From Deltaproteobacteria bacterium (GTDB lineage Bacteria > Desulfobacterota > DSM-4660 > Desulfatiglandales > Desulfatiglandaceae): a stretch of 47,314 nucleotides of DNA. This document shows, piece by piece, positions 7,468-17,249 of this stretch; positions within the stretch are counted from its first letter, which is position 1; each line of letters begins with the position of its first letter. A program made the position numbers and the translations under genes. The stretch spans positions 1 to 47,314 of the forward strand of contig JABGPV010000007.1 in assembly GCA_018644785.1 (NCBI GenBank). The letters are read 5' to 3'. The notes beneath the pieces are model-generated. The model was given only the letters and a program-made list of their open reading frames with translations. It had not been told where the DNA came from and made no database searches.

Positions 7468-9882
7468 CTAAAACCCCAGAATCACGCGAACATAAACCAA
7501 CCATCGACCCAGGTGTTTTCTTAAAGGCGGCCAGGCAGGATACCGTTTAACAGCGAGCCCCGCCACTATTTTCGGTAGCAGTAACACTTCCACCATGTCC
7601 AGGATGCGCACCACCGTGCATGCCAGTGGCACGTCGCCTTCCATCACCAGGCGGTCCCTGGCAACAGCCATGGCGGTGGATTCCTGGAAGGTAAACAGAA
7701 GAATCGCCCCTTCCAGGTGCTTAATCTTGATGTTCAAATCCAGGGGTTTGCCTCCCGGTTTTGACCCCACATATTTGACCCGTCCGGCGGCGGTTTTTTC
7801 CATGACCATGGCAGGTCCCCCGGGCGCCACTCCCAGGGAAAATCGAAATCCCGCGGGAATGGTTTCAAACTCCTTTTTGACCCCTTTATCGACTTTTGCC
7901 GCCGCCTGCATGGCCCGCCCCACGAACCATAACATAATGGACAGGTATAAACGCTTCATCCGTTTTCCTTTGGGGACGATGAACCTGAAATCCTTGCGGC
8001 CCTCAAGGGAACGCTCCGGATCTTTTTCTTCAATTCCCAGCTTGTGCAGCGTCTTGGCAGAGGGGATACCCTGATGATCATAACCGCGTAGATCATAATA
8101 ATCATCCAGCATATCATAAAGGGGCACCGTATGCTGTACGTCGTCGCAGGTTCGACCCTCCTTCAAGAACCGTCCGGGCAGTGTATCGTCCCTTCTTCGA
8201 ATGCCTTCACGGGTATTCATGAGCCGCTCCAGGATGTGAGCACGACGGCCTGCCTTGAGCATTTCCCACTGGCATATGCGGATGCCCGTCACAGCGCTAT
8301 ACAGCTTGGAAAAAATCGACACGTCCATGAGCATAATGGCCACCGCCGGAAGGTACTGCATGGTCAATCCCAACATGAATTTCGGTGTGTACTTTACGAT
8401 GGGGGGCTCCAGCACATAGGCATAAGACGTGAACTGGCAAGTCTGAAGGGAGTTGATGGCGGAATAAAGATTTTCGAAAAAATAGACAAACCTCGCCTTG
8501 GCCCGTGTGGTATAGGGATTCAGCAATCCAAAAAGCACTTCCAGACCGGTGGGATAAGCCGACAGGTGGCAGGCACCACGATTAGCAACAGCGTAGCTCA
8601 ACCCCTGACCCCAGGACCCTCTGGGATCATAGGCGGCCATCTCCAACCCCTTGACTTGCACCGCAAACTCCCGACCCCCGTATTTTTCGCTCAACCATCG
8701 GGTGCCCCTGGCCATTTCCTGCCCGAAATCCTTCCCATGGGCCATGTCGAAAATGGCTTCGGTAATCCCTTCCGGAGACCCAAGGCGTAAGGGTGTATTC
8801 AGGAGCCCTTTCTCTCCGGCCTCCATGACCCACCCCAGAACGGCTCCCGTGGAGATGGTATCCATGCCCAGGCGCCCGCAGAGGTCATTCCATTCCACGA
8901 TTCGATCCGGGTCATATATTCCCAGGTTAGGTCCCAACAGGCCCACTGTTTCGTATTCGGGAACCGCATGAACGCTCCCATCCTCGAGAGTCCCTTTGTG
9001 TCCGCAAAGGATGGTGCAGGGTTTACAGGTGTGGTGACGGGTTTGATAGCGCTCCTGCATGGCTTTTCCCGAAACCTTTTCCGCTGACTCATGGCGCCCC
9101 CCTCGGAAATTGTTCACCGGAAGAAGGCCCGCGCTGTTGCACCAGTCCACATTGGAACTGGTGCCGAATTTTCGGTATGTAGCGGACGGGCTGTTTCGGT
9201 TGATATAGGCCGTCGCCTTATTCTTGACTTTTTCGAATCGATCCGGGTTCTGGGGTACAATTTTGAATGTCCCGCCTTTGGCAACAATGGCCTTCAGGTT
9301 CTTGGAACCCATAACCGCCCCCATGCCGCCACGCCCCAGAAATCGGTCTCCGGAGCGGATATTGGCAATGGGCACCCGGTTTTCCCCGGCGGGCCCGATG
9401 GCCAGAATGCCGGATTTCTTATCACTTTGAAGTGACTCCTGAACCTTTTCCGCATCCATACCCCAGATGGGAGATGCATCTTCAAAATTTACATCCTGCT
9501 CATCGATGATGAGATACAACGGATTTTCCGACCGACCGGTCACCAGAAGCCCATCGAAGCCCGCGGTCTTTAATGCCATGCCGAAAGGACCGCCGCATGA
9601 AGAAGCCAGCATGATCCCGGTGAGCGGGGATTTTGTCAAAGCCGCAAAACGTCCGGAGCAGGGGGCTCCGGTCCCCATGAAAACCCCCATCATGAAGGCC
9701 AGATAGTTGTCTTCACCCAACGGGTCAATGCCGGGGGTTAACCGGTCGTAGAGGAGTTTCAGCCCAAGACCCTTGCCACCCAGGTACATCTTTCGGTCCT
9801 TTTCATGAATCTTAATCTCCTTCACATCCTTTTGCGTGAGGTTAACCTCAAGAATCCGATTGCTCGTTCCAATAATTTCCAT
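7468..9882 (-). CDS. Aldehyde:ferredoxin oxidoreductase fused to C-terminal SCP2-like domain
   Basis: 804 residues, about 180 longer than a normal AOR. Residues 1-625 are AOR: GGKGLGLK (35-42), SPLTGIMLASSCGGPFG (85-101), GRGGMGAVMGSKNLKA (183-198), cluster cysteines 286, 289 and 293 with a candidate fourth at 482, and YDPRGSWGQGLSYA (418-431). Residues about 640-785 are an added domain that resembles SCP2: an amphipathic start, LNIKIKHLEGAILLFTFQES, then GDVPLACTVVRILDMVEVLLLPK. SCP2 domains bind lipids, so the enzyme probably handles a hydrophobic aldehyde or acid. The last 25 residues are basic and hydrophobic (RKHLGRWLVYVRVILGF), perhaps touching the membrane. It heads a run of three ADH-family genes. 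The ribosome site before 9882 is GGAG at nine-base spacing. The fusion is continuous in frame. Confidence 0.88.
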   Translation of the reverse strand: MEIIGTSNRILEVNLTQKDVKEIKIHEKDRKMYLGGKGLGLKLLYDRLTPGIDPLGEDNYLAFMMGVFMGTGAPCSGRFAALTKSPLTGIMLASSCGGPFGMALKTAGFDGLLVTGRSENPLYLIIDEQDVNFEDASPIWGMDAEKVQESLQSDKKSGILAIGPAGENRVPIANIRSGDRFLGRGGMGAVMGSKNLKAIVAKGGTFKIVPQNPDRFEKVKNKATAYINRNSPSATYRKFGTSSNVDWCNSAGLLPVNNFRGGRHESAEKVSGKAMQERYQTRHHTCKPCTILCGHKGTLEDGSVHAVPEYETVGLLGPNLGIYDPDRIVEWNDLCGRLGMDTISTGAVLGWVMEAGEKGLLNTPLRLGSPEGITEAIFDMAHGKDFGQEMARGTRWLSEKYGGREFAVQVKGLEMAAYDPRGSWGQGLSYAVANRGACHLSAYPTGLEVLFGLLNPYTTRAKARFVYFFENLYSAINSLQTCQFTSYAYVLEPPIVKYTPKFMLGLTMQYLPAVAIMLMDVSIFSKLYSAVTGIRICQWEMLKAGRRAHILERLMNTREGIRRRDDTLPGRFLKEGRTCDDVQHTVPLYDMLDDYYDLRGYDHQGIPSAKTLHKLGIEEKDPERSLEGRKDFRFIVPKGKRMKRLYLSIMLWFVGRAMQAAAKVDKGVKKEFETIPAGFRFSLGVAPGGPAMVMEKTAAGRVKYVGSKPGGKPLDLNIKIKHLEGAILLFTFQESTAMAVARDRLVMEGDVPLACTVVRILDMVEVLLLPKIVAGLAVKRYPAWPPLRKHLGRWLVYVRVILGF

Positions 9883-9902
9883 TCTTCAGTACTCCGGCGG
9901 TT

Positions 9903-9949
9903 GGCCGACTCCGCCAAAGTAGCGAATGCTACAACGACCGGGCGGCCGG
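9903..9949 (+). repeat. REP-like intergenic hairpin repeat, copy B
   Basis: About 47 bases: GGCCGACTCCGCCAAA, stem GTAGC (9919-9923), loop GAAT, stem GCTAC (9928-9932), then AACGACCGGGCGGCCGG. Outer GGCCG and CGGCC also pair, so the whole unit can fold as a nested hairpin. It fills the gap between the HtrA-like and AOR-SCP2 genes. Confidence 0.82.
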
Positions 9950-9964
9950 ATCGGCAAAACAGCT

Positions 9965-11212
9965 TTAATCTTCTTTTTCCTTTTTCTCAAGAGTGCTCTT
10001 AATTTCCAGCGTGGTGCCATCCCTGAAAACCGTGAAACTCAGTTGAACGCCGGGACTCAGGGAAAGCAGTTCCCGCCTCAGCATGAGAAAACGCCCCACG
10101 GGATGGCCGTTCAACGCTATAATAATATCATCGGGTTTCATGCCCGCCTTTTCCGCGGGGCTGTCCTTCGCCACCACTACCACCAGAACACCGCCCTCAT
10201 GGGGATATTTCAGTTCAAAAGCCTTGTTCGGCATGAGCGGAACCGCCTGAACCCCCAGCCAACCCCTTTCCGTCTTGCCCAGAACCAGCATGGGCATCAC
10301 TTTTTTCACCGCATTGATGGGTATGGCAAACCCGATGGATTGTGCTTTGCTGATCATCGCCGTGTTGACGCCCACCACTTCACCGTGAAGATTCACCAAC
10401 GGTCCACCGCTGCTTCCGGGATTGATGGCCGAATCCGTCTGGATAAAATCCACCAGGTTTTCACTCAGACCGGGAGAGATCCGTTCCGTTGCACTGACAA
10501 TCCCCGATGTCACCGAGTGCCTCAACCCCAAAGGGTTCCCGATGGCCAGTACCATCTCGCCGATACGCAAACTGTCCGAATTGCCCAGAGGGAGGACCGT
10601 CAGCAGGTGATCGGGTTGGATGCGAATGAGCGCCGTATCGGTAATGCGATCGGCACCCACGATCTTGGCGGCATATTCCTTTCTTCCTTCGGAGAGGACC
10701 ACGCGAATATCCGTGGCATTGTGAATAACATGGGCGTTTGTGAGAATATACCCCTGTTCATTGATAATAAACCCGGAGCCCAGGCTGAATCCTTCGCTAT
10801 TGTAGGGGATGGGAACTTTAAAAGGTATAATGTCGAACAGATAGGAAAGAAGCGGGATTCGGACAATATCATTGGGTGAAATACCGACCCGGGCTTCCTT
10901 TTCTTCCAGGTTTCGGGTGTAGATATTAACGACGCCCCCTTTGACCCTTTCCGCAACATCCGCAAAGGTGTTGTTATGAATAACCACATTATCCCGTTCC
11001 TCAGATATTTCCCGTTCAACCCACATCTGTTTCAGGTCTATATCTTCAAAAGAGAGTTCCTCAAAACTTTTATCGAAAATAGGGTCGTCTTCGCTCACTA
11101 AAACCGCATTCATTCCCCTGGGGGAAGGTGCAACGGTGCAACCCCAGAGCGTCTGCGCCACCATCAACAAGACCACAAACCAACATCCATATTCGCGCAA
11201 TCGCCACATCAT
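9965..11212 (-). CDS. HtrA/Deg-type trypsin-like serine protease with PDZ domain, lipoprotein
   Basis: 415 residues. The N-terminus has a hydrophobic segment ending LWGC, a good lipobox, so it should be anchored in the envelope rather than free in the periplasm. The protease domain shows the full triad context: LTNAHVIHN (His), DTALIRI (Asp) and NPGSSGGPL (Ser). One PDZ domain follows (roughly residues 310-400: GWLGVQ, SPAEKAGMKPDDIIIALNG). The protein ends in a lysine/glutamate-rich tail. HtrA proteases degrade or remodel misfolded envelope proteins under stress. Its ATG overlaps the TGA of the upstream amidohydrolase gene by four bases (ATGA), implying translational coupling. Confidence 0.93.
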   Translation of the reverse strand: MMWRLREYGCWFVVLLMVAQTLWGCTVAPSPRGMNAVLVSEDDPIFDKSFEELSFEDIDLKQMWVEREISEERDNVVIHNNTFADVAERVKGGVVNIYTRNLEEKEARVGISPNDIVRIPLLSYLFDIIPFKVPIPYNSEGFSLGSGFIINEQGYILTNAHVIHNATDIRVVLSEGRKEYAAKIVGADRITDTALIRIQPDHLLTVLPLGNSDSLRIGEMVLAIGNPLGLRHSVTSGIVSATERISPGLSENLVDFIQTDSAINPGSSGGPLVNLHGEVVGVNTAMISKAQSIGFAIPINAVKKVMPMLVLGKTERGWLGVQAVPLMPNKAFELKYPHEGGVLVVVVAKDSPAEKAGMKPDDIIIALNGHPVGRFLMLRRELLSLSPGVQLSFTVFRDGTTLEIKSTLEKKEKED

Positions 11213-12387
11213 AAGAACCGGTCACCCACATGGATGCAAAAAATGTCTTTCAAGCTTTCTGGCAGAGCCGATGGCGACCCTTTTACCGCTACGAAATCCG
11301 CTCGCATCCCTTTTTTTATCAGCCCTTTCCGGTCAAGACCCATTAGGCTTGCATTGTTAAAAGAAGCGCATTTGATCGCCTCTTCAATGGAGAACCCGGC
11401 ATCCAGCAAAAGTTGCAATTCCTCAATCAAAGCACTGCCGTGGTGGACTCCCATACTGCCCGAATCCGTTCCAAGGGCAATGGGCACCCCCAGCCTTCTT
11501 GCTGCACCCATCTGTGCCAATTGGTGTTCCAGGTTCCTTAACGCCATAAGGCGCTCTTTTTCTCTTCCCCGAGCATGTTCTGCAAAGGCTTTCATGGTAC
11601 CGGCCGTGGGAACCCAAAAAACCTGCCTGTCCGCCATATATAAGAGGTTTTTCATTCCCATAAAAAAGCCGTGCTCAATAGAGCTGCATCCCGCTTCAAG
11701 GGCGATTTGAACCGGCACGACCCCATTGGCATGCACCATGGTTTTGAGCCCCAGAGCGGAGGCCGCTTCAACCCCTTCCCTCAAAGCCTTCAACGGGAAC
11801 TGGGGTCTGGATTCCTCTCCAAAACATCGAAGGCTGTTCAAACCGGATTGAATGATCTTGACGTGATCAATGCCATGACTCTCCCGCATAACCCCTGCTG
11901 CCAATGTGCCTCTTTTAAGGGCGCGCCCTACGAAGCTACCATACCTTCCCAGTTTATACCATGCCTTTCCTGCCACATGCAGACAAATGGAAGATTCTTT
12001 TCCTTCCAGAAAGCTGTTCTTATAGCGCTGTGTATAACCCTTCTTGTCGCCCCCGTCCCTCACCGCCAAAACGCCATGAGCGATCAATTGTTTCAAATGA
12101 ACGGAAATGGTCTCCCGAACTTGCTTAAATCGCTCATTCAGCTGTTGTTTTCGCCGATCCTGATCAGCGGTGCCGGACATGATCAGGTGTACATGGGCAT
12201 CTGCCAGAGTGGGCAGGAGCGTACATCCGGATAGATCCGAAAAAGCGGAGGGCGGCATCTTACCCGAGGAAAAAGGCTGGATTTCCTGAAAAAATCCGTC
12301 TTTAATCCTTATGAGAACGTTTTGTTGTGCCCGAACGCTGCTCCCATCAATCATCCATCCTGCCCGAATCAGTTTTTCGCTGAACAT
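11209..12387 (-). CDS. Amidohydrolase family protein (imidazolonepropionase/prolidase-like)
   Basis: 392 residues of the metal-dependent amidohydrolase superfamily. Visible signatures are ADAHVHLIMSG (first metal HxH), the AVRDGG strand, a later VHANG and SSIEHGF (metal histidines), and ALGTDSG (catalytic Asp). The C-terminal part returns to the small beta-sandwich (KGMRADFVAVKG) typical of the superfamily. Members hydrolyse amide or amine bonds in small cyclic or peptide-like substrates; the exact one cannot be told. No signal peptide is seen, so it is probably cytoplasmic. It is first in a two-gene unit with the HtrA-like protease, overlapping it by four bases. An AAAGGAGG site lies rather far (about 13 bases) from the ATG at 12387. 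Confidence 0.85.
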   Translation of the reverse strand: MFSEKLIRAGWMIDGSSVRAQQNVLIRIKDGFFQEIQPFSSGKMPPSAFSDLSGCTLLPTLADAHVHLIMSGTADQDRRKQQLNERFKQVRETISVHLKQLIAHGVLAVRDGGDKKGYTQRYKNSFLEGKESSICLHVAGKAWYKLGRYGSFVGRALKRGTLAAGVMRESHGIDHVKIIQSGLNSLRCFGEESRPQFPLKALREGVEAASALGLKTMVHANGVVPVQIALEAGCSSIEHGFFMGMKNLLYMADRQVFWVPTAGTMKAFAEHARGREKERLMALRNLEHQLAQMGAARRLGVPIALGTDSGSMGVHHGSALIEELQLLLDAGFSIEEAIKCASFNNASLMGLDRKGLIKKGMRADFVAVKGSPSALPESLKDIFCIHVGDRFL

Positions 12388-12479
12388 TTATTTTACCATT
12401 CCCTCCTTTCAGACGCTCTTTTTCGACCACAGATCAGCATCAAGGTCAAGCACAAAGCCGTGAAATGGCCAAAACTCTC

Positions 12480-12508
12480 TTGGAAAACACTCGTATTTGT
12501 GTTATAAA
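12480..12508 (+). promoter_or_regulatory. Sigma70-type promoter for the TraB-family gene
   Basis: TTGGAA (12480-12485), 17-base spacer, TATAAA (12503-12508) followed by AT. Transcription would begin near 12515, which supports the ATG at 12540 over an in-frame ATG at 12465. Confidence 0.55.
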
Positions 12509-12539
12509 ATATAGTTCTTTATCTCATTTGAGGCCAGGT

Positions 12540-13700
12540 ATGATAGACGACCCTAACAAACATCACCTTTCCACGGAAGACAGGGAGATTATCCTTGTGG
12601 GCACGGCCCATGTGTCCACAGAAAGCGCGGACTTGGTAGAACGTGTGATTGAAGAAGAAAAGCCGGATACGGTGGCAGTGGAACTCTGCCAGTCCAGATA
12701 CCAGGCCATGACCGATAAGAACCGGTGGCAGGAAACGGATTTGATCAAGGTGATCAAAGAAAAAAAGGCGTTTTTACTCCTGTCCAATCTCATGTTGGCC
12801 TCTTTCCAGAAAAGAATCGGGAAAAAACTGGGCATCAAGCCGGGTGAGGAGATGCTTCGCGCCGTCAATACGGCTAAGAAGATGGAAGCCGACATTCACC
12901 TGGCCGACCGGGATGTTCGAACCACCCTTTCCAGAACGTGGCGGCTTATGGGATTCTGGACGAAATTCAAACTCCTGCTCCAACTCATCACCTCCATGGG
13001 AGATGTGGAGGATATCGAAAAAGAGGATATCGAAAAACTGAAAGAGCAGGATGTCCTTGAAACCCTGCTGAGTGAACTGGGGAAAACCCTGCCGGATTTA
13101 CAGCGGGTCCTCATCGATGAAAGGGATCAATACCTGGCACATAAAATCAGGACCGCTCCGGGGAAGAAAATCGTTGCCGTGGTCGGCGCCGGCCATGTTC
13201 CGGGTATCAAAAAATACTGGGAAGAACCCGTGGACATCGCTGCCCTTGAAATCATCCCGCCAAAGGGGAAATGGGGCGGATTTCTCAAATGGGGCATCCC
13301 TACGCTGGTCATTTTGTTGATCATTCTCGGTTTCTATATGGCGGGCGCCAGTGCAGGTGCTGATATGATCAAATGGTGGGTTCTGGCCAATGCGGTCCTG
13401 GCAGGCCTTGGCGCAGCCGTAGCCCTGGCGCACCCCCTCACGATACTCGCCGCCATCATTGCATCCCCCATCACCTCGCTGAATCCCATGATTGCTGCGG
13501 GTTGGGTGGCCGGACTGGTGCAGGTCTTTCTCGTTAAACCGAAAGTGAAGGACTTTCAACGGCTGCCGGAAGACATTGTTTCCGTAAAAGGATTCTGGAA
13601 AAACAAGATCACCCGGATTCTGCTCATTGTGGTATTGACCAACCTGGGAAGTTCTCTCGGCGCGTTCGTGGCCATTCCTCTGATGGCAAAGGTGTTTTAA
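12540..13700 (+). CDS. TraB/PrgY-family membrane protein
   Basis: 386 residues from the ATG at 12540. The N-terminal domain carries TraB-family signatures GTAHVSTESADLV (GTxH) and PDTVAVELCQSRY, and later VVAVVGAGHVPGI. The C-terminal third has several hydrophobic segments (about residues 255-385, including PTLVILLIILGFYMAG and ILLIVVLTNLGSSLGAF), so it is an integral membrane protein with the TraB domain on one side. In Enterococcus, TraB/PrgY limits pheromone activity, and the fold is related to Tiki/EreA-type metal hydrolases; the role in other bacteria is unsettled. An upstream in-frame ATG at 12465 lies before the predicted promoter. Its stop overlaps that of the convergent epimerase gene by four bases. 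Confidence 0.85.
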   Translation: MIDDPNKHHLSTEDREIILVGTAHVSTESADLVERVIEEEKPDTVAVELCQSRYQAMTDKNRWQETDLIKVIKEKKAFLLLSNLMLASFQKRIGKKLGIKPGEEMLRAVNTAKKMEADIHLADRDVRTTLSRTWRLMGFWTKFKLLLQLITSMGDVEDIEKEDIEKLKEQDVLETLLSELGKTLPDLQRVLIDERDQYLAHKIRTAPGKKIVAVVGAGHVPGIKKYWEEPVDIAALEIIPPKGKWGGFLKWGIPTLVILLIILGFYMAGASAGADMIKWWVLANAVLAGLGAAVALAHPLTILAAIIASPITSLNPMIAAGWVAGLVQVFLVKPKVKDFQRLPEDIVSVKGFWKNKITRILLIVVLTNLGSSLGAFVAIPLMAKVF

Positions 13701-14665
13701 ACGCTGTAATACTCCCGATACCAGGCAATAAAGGCCCTGATGCCCTCTTTAAGAGGGGTTTTCGGGGAGAACCCAAGCTTTTCTCTGGATTTCCTAATGT
13801 CAGCGGATGTTTCGGCCACATCACCCGGCTGCATGGGGAGCATGTTTTTTTCCGCTTTCCGCCCCAGTTCCGACTCAATGGCCTGAATAAAGTCCATTAA
13901 TGTTGTGGAATCGGAATTGCCCAGGTTGAAGATCTCGTAGGGTGCCGGTTGTTCGATGGCGCTCACCGTACCGGCCACGATGTCGTCAATATACGTGAAG
14001 TCCCGCCGCATGTCGCCATAATTAAAAACGTTGATGGGACGATCGTGAAGGATCGCATCCGTAAAAAGAAAAAGGGCCATGTCCGGTCGGCCCCACGGGC
14101 CATATACCGTAAAAAACCTGAGCCCCGTGCAGGGGATGTCATAGAGGTGACTGTAGGCATGGGCCATGAGTTCATTGGCTTTTTTTGTTGCCGCATAAAG
14201 ACTGATGGGATTATCGACCCGGTCTTCCACGCTGTAGGGGTTGTTTTTGTTTTTTCCATATACGGAGGATGACGAAGCGTAAACAAAATTCTCCACCCGG
14301 AACTTCCGGGCCATTTCAAGCAGGTTCAGGAAACCTTCAATATTGCTTTTCTGGTAGGAAAACGGATCTTTCAGGGAATGCCTGACCCCGGCCTGGGCTG
14401 CCAGATTACAAATTCGGGTGATTTGATGCTCCCCAAACACCTGCTGCAGGGTTGGAAGATCCTGGATATCCCCTTTGATGAATCGGAAATTCTCATGGGG
14501 ATTCAACAAATCGAGCCGTGCCTTTTTGAGCCCCACGTCATAGTAGGGGTTCAGGTTGTCGATCCCCACCACGTTATAACCCATATCCAGCAGTTTTCCG
14601 GAGAGATGAAATCCGATAAACCCGGCTGACCCCGTTACGAGAATCGTCTGATCTGCAAATGCCAT
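13697..14665 (-). CDS. NAD-dependent sugar-nucleotide epimerase, UDP-glucuronate 4-epimerase-like
   Basis: 322 residues of the extended SDR family. GSAGFIGFHL (NAD-binding GxxGxxG), ASSSSVYG, and YAATKKANE (catalytic Tyr-x3-Lys) are present. The segment RFFTVYGPWGRPDMALFLFT and the DFTYIDDIV motif are typical of UDP-glucuronate 4-epimerases that supply galacturonate for surface polysaccharide. The start at 14665 (MAFADQTILVTG) is chosen because an earlier in-frame ATG at 14707 lies inside the REP-like repeat copy C. Its role is probably in LPS or capsule precursor supply, in line with a second epimerase at 17250 and kdsD at 27714. A different sugar substrate is possible. Confidence 0.88.
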   Translation of the reverse strand: MAFADQTILVTGSAGFIGFHLSGKLLDMGYNVVGIDNLNPYYDVGLKKARLDLLNPHENFRFIKGDIQDLPTLQQVFGEHQITRICNLAAQAGVRHSLKDPFSYQKSNIEGFLNLLEMARKFRVENFVYASSSSVYGKNKNNPYSVEDRVDNPISLYAATKKANELMAHAYSHLYDIPCTGLRFFTVYGPWGRPDMALFLFTDAILHDRPINVFNYGDMRRDFTYIDDIVAGTVSAIEQPAPYEIFNLGNSDSTTLMDFIQAIESELGRKAEKNMLPMQPGDVAETSADIRKSREKLGFSPKTPLKEGIRAFIAWYREYYSV

Positions 14666-14683
14666 TCCTGTCTTTTCTCCCAT

Positions 14684-14729
14684 CCGGCCGCCCGGCCGTC
14701 GTAGCATTCGCTACTTTGGCGGAGTCGGC
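14684..14729 (-). repeat. REP-like intergenic hairpin repeat, copy C (inverted)
   Basis: 46 bases matching copy B almost exactly on the opposite strand: CCGGCCGCCCGGCCGTC, GTAGC, ATTC, GCTAC, TTTGGCGGAGTCGGC. It is part of the gene-free stretch 14666-15006, which otherwise contains the element at 14815-14895, the groL terminator and about 85 bases of AT-rich sequence with nothing recognisable. Confidence 0.82.
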
Positions 14730-14814
14730 TGAGTTCAGATTTTTTCATATCCTTAGTGCAAATGGCTTAAGAAGTAAAGCCCTTCAACCCCGAATTGATT
14801 TTATCGTCGTCGCC

Positions 14815-14895
14815 GTAGGGGCAACCCCCTGTGGTTGCCCTGTGTCAGGTGTTTTGGACGACATCATCAGGGCAGGAACAGGGGCCTGCCCCTAC
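14815..14895. repeat. 81-bp MITE-like element with terminal inverted repeats
   Basis: Ends are perfect 9-bp inverted repeats: GTAGGGGCA (14815-14823) and TGCCCCTAC (14887-14895). Each end also forms its own hairpin: GGGCAACC/GGTTGCCC (14819-14826 with 14833-14840) and GGGCAGG/CCTGCCC (14870-14876 with 14885-14891). It carries no gene. The right end resembles the hairpin at 7382-7417. It looks like a small non-autonomous mobile repeat between groL and the epimerase gene. Confidence 0.65.
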
Positions 14896-14915
14896 AATTA
14901 CAATTTTATGTGAGC

Positions 14916-14956
14916 AAAAAAAAGCGCCCGGGGAAAAAACTCATTTCCCCGAGCGC
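14916..14956 (-). terminator. Rho-independent terminator of groES-groL
   Basis: Read on the minus strand: GCGCTCGGGGAAA, short loop, TTTCCCCGGGCGC, then eight T residues. A long GC-rich stem followed by a T run, about 50 bases after the groL stop. Confidence 0.9.
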
Positions 14957-15006
14957 AGTCTTATCACATTAAAAATGGTTGAGCGTTACAGCGTGGAGCG
15001 AGCTGA

Positions 15007-16725
<1,719 letters not shown>

Positions 16726-16745
16726 TTAGGTTTTCCTAAAAACGC

Positions 16746-17033
16746 CTATTCTACGATGGCAATGATATCGTCTTCTCTCATGATCAGATGCTCTTCACCG
16801 TCGATCTGGATTTCTGTCCCGGCATACTTTCCGAACAGGACTTTATCGCCGGCTTTCACTGCCAAAGCGATTTTCTTTCCATCATCTCCCACTTTTCCTT
16901 CACCAACAGCCAAGATCTCCCCTTCAACGGGTTTTTCTTTGGCCGTATCAGGAATAATAATGCCACCCTTGGTTTTTTCTTCTTCCTCGACTCTCTTTAC
17001 AATAACACGGTCATGCAACGGTTTTACTTTCAT
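16746..17033 (-). CDS. groES: Co-chaperonin GroES (Cpn10)
   Basis: 95 residues, full length. Start [20 protein letters not shown], mobile loop [15 protein letters not shown] that docks on GroEL, and the C-terminal [14 protein letters not shown] and [13 protein letters not shown] segments are all present. It forms the heptameric lid of the GroEL chamber. It is first in the operon, preceded by a leader of about 95 bases and an AGGAG site nine bases from the ATG. Confidence 0.98.
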   Translation of the reverse strand: MKVKPLHDRVIVKRVEEEEKTKGGIIIPDTAKEKPVEGEILAVGEGKVGDDGKKIALAVKAGDKVLFGKYAGTEIQIDGEEHLIMREDDIIAIVE

Positions 17034-17126
17034 TTCTCTTCTCTCCTCTCAAATAGTGTTTTTCTGAACAAACGCCATATGGTTCACCAAAAAACTTTAA
17101 CATCATCAGACCTTTAAGATTGCAAT

Positions 17127-17156
17127 AAAAAATGGAGCCCTGCGTGAAAGTCTCAA
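17127..17156 (-). promoter_or_regulatory. Heat-shock (sigma32-like) promoter of groES-groL
   Basis: On the minus strand, TTGAGAC (17156-17150) is followed after 13 bases by CTCCATTTTT (17136-17127), close to the sigma32 pattern CTTGAAA-N11-16-CCCCATNT. No CIRCE (TTAGCACTC-N9-GAGTGCTAA) inverted repeat is present between this site and the groES start, so HrcA control is not indicated here. Confidence 0.5.
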
Positions 17157-17249
17157 TGAACAAAAAATTAATATCGACCCTAGGAATGTCAAGGGCAATG
17201 ATCAAAAAACATAAGGGGGCAAATAGTGAAAGGGCGATAAAGGGTCGGT

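Noticed and set aside
17034..17249. Possible CIRCE element before groES
   Set aside because: No TTAGCACTC-N9-GAGTGCTAA repeat or close variant is present; only a sigma32-like promoter was found.
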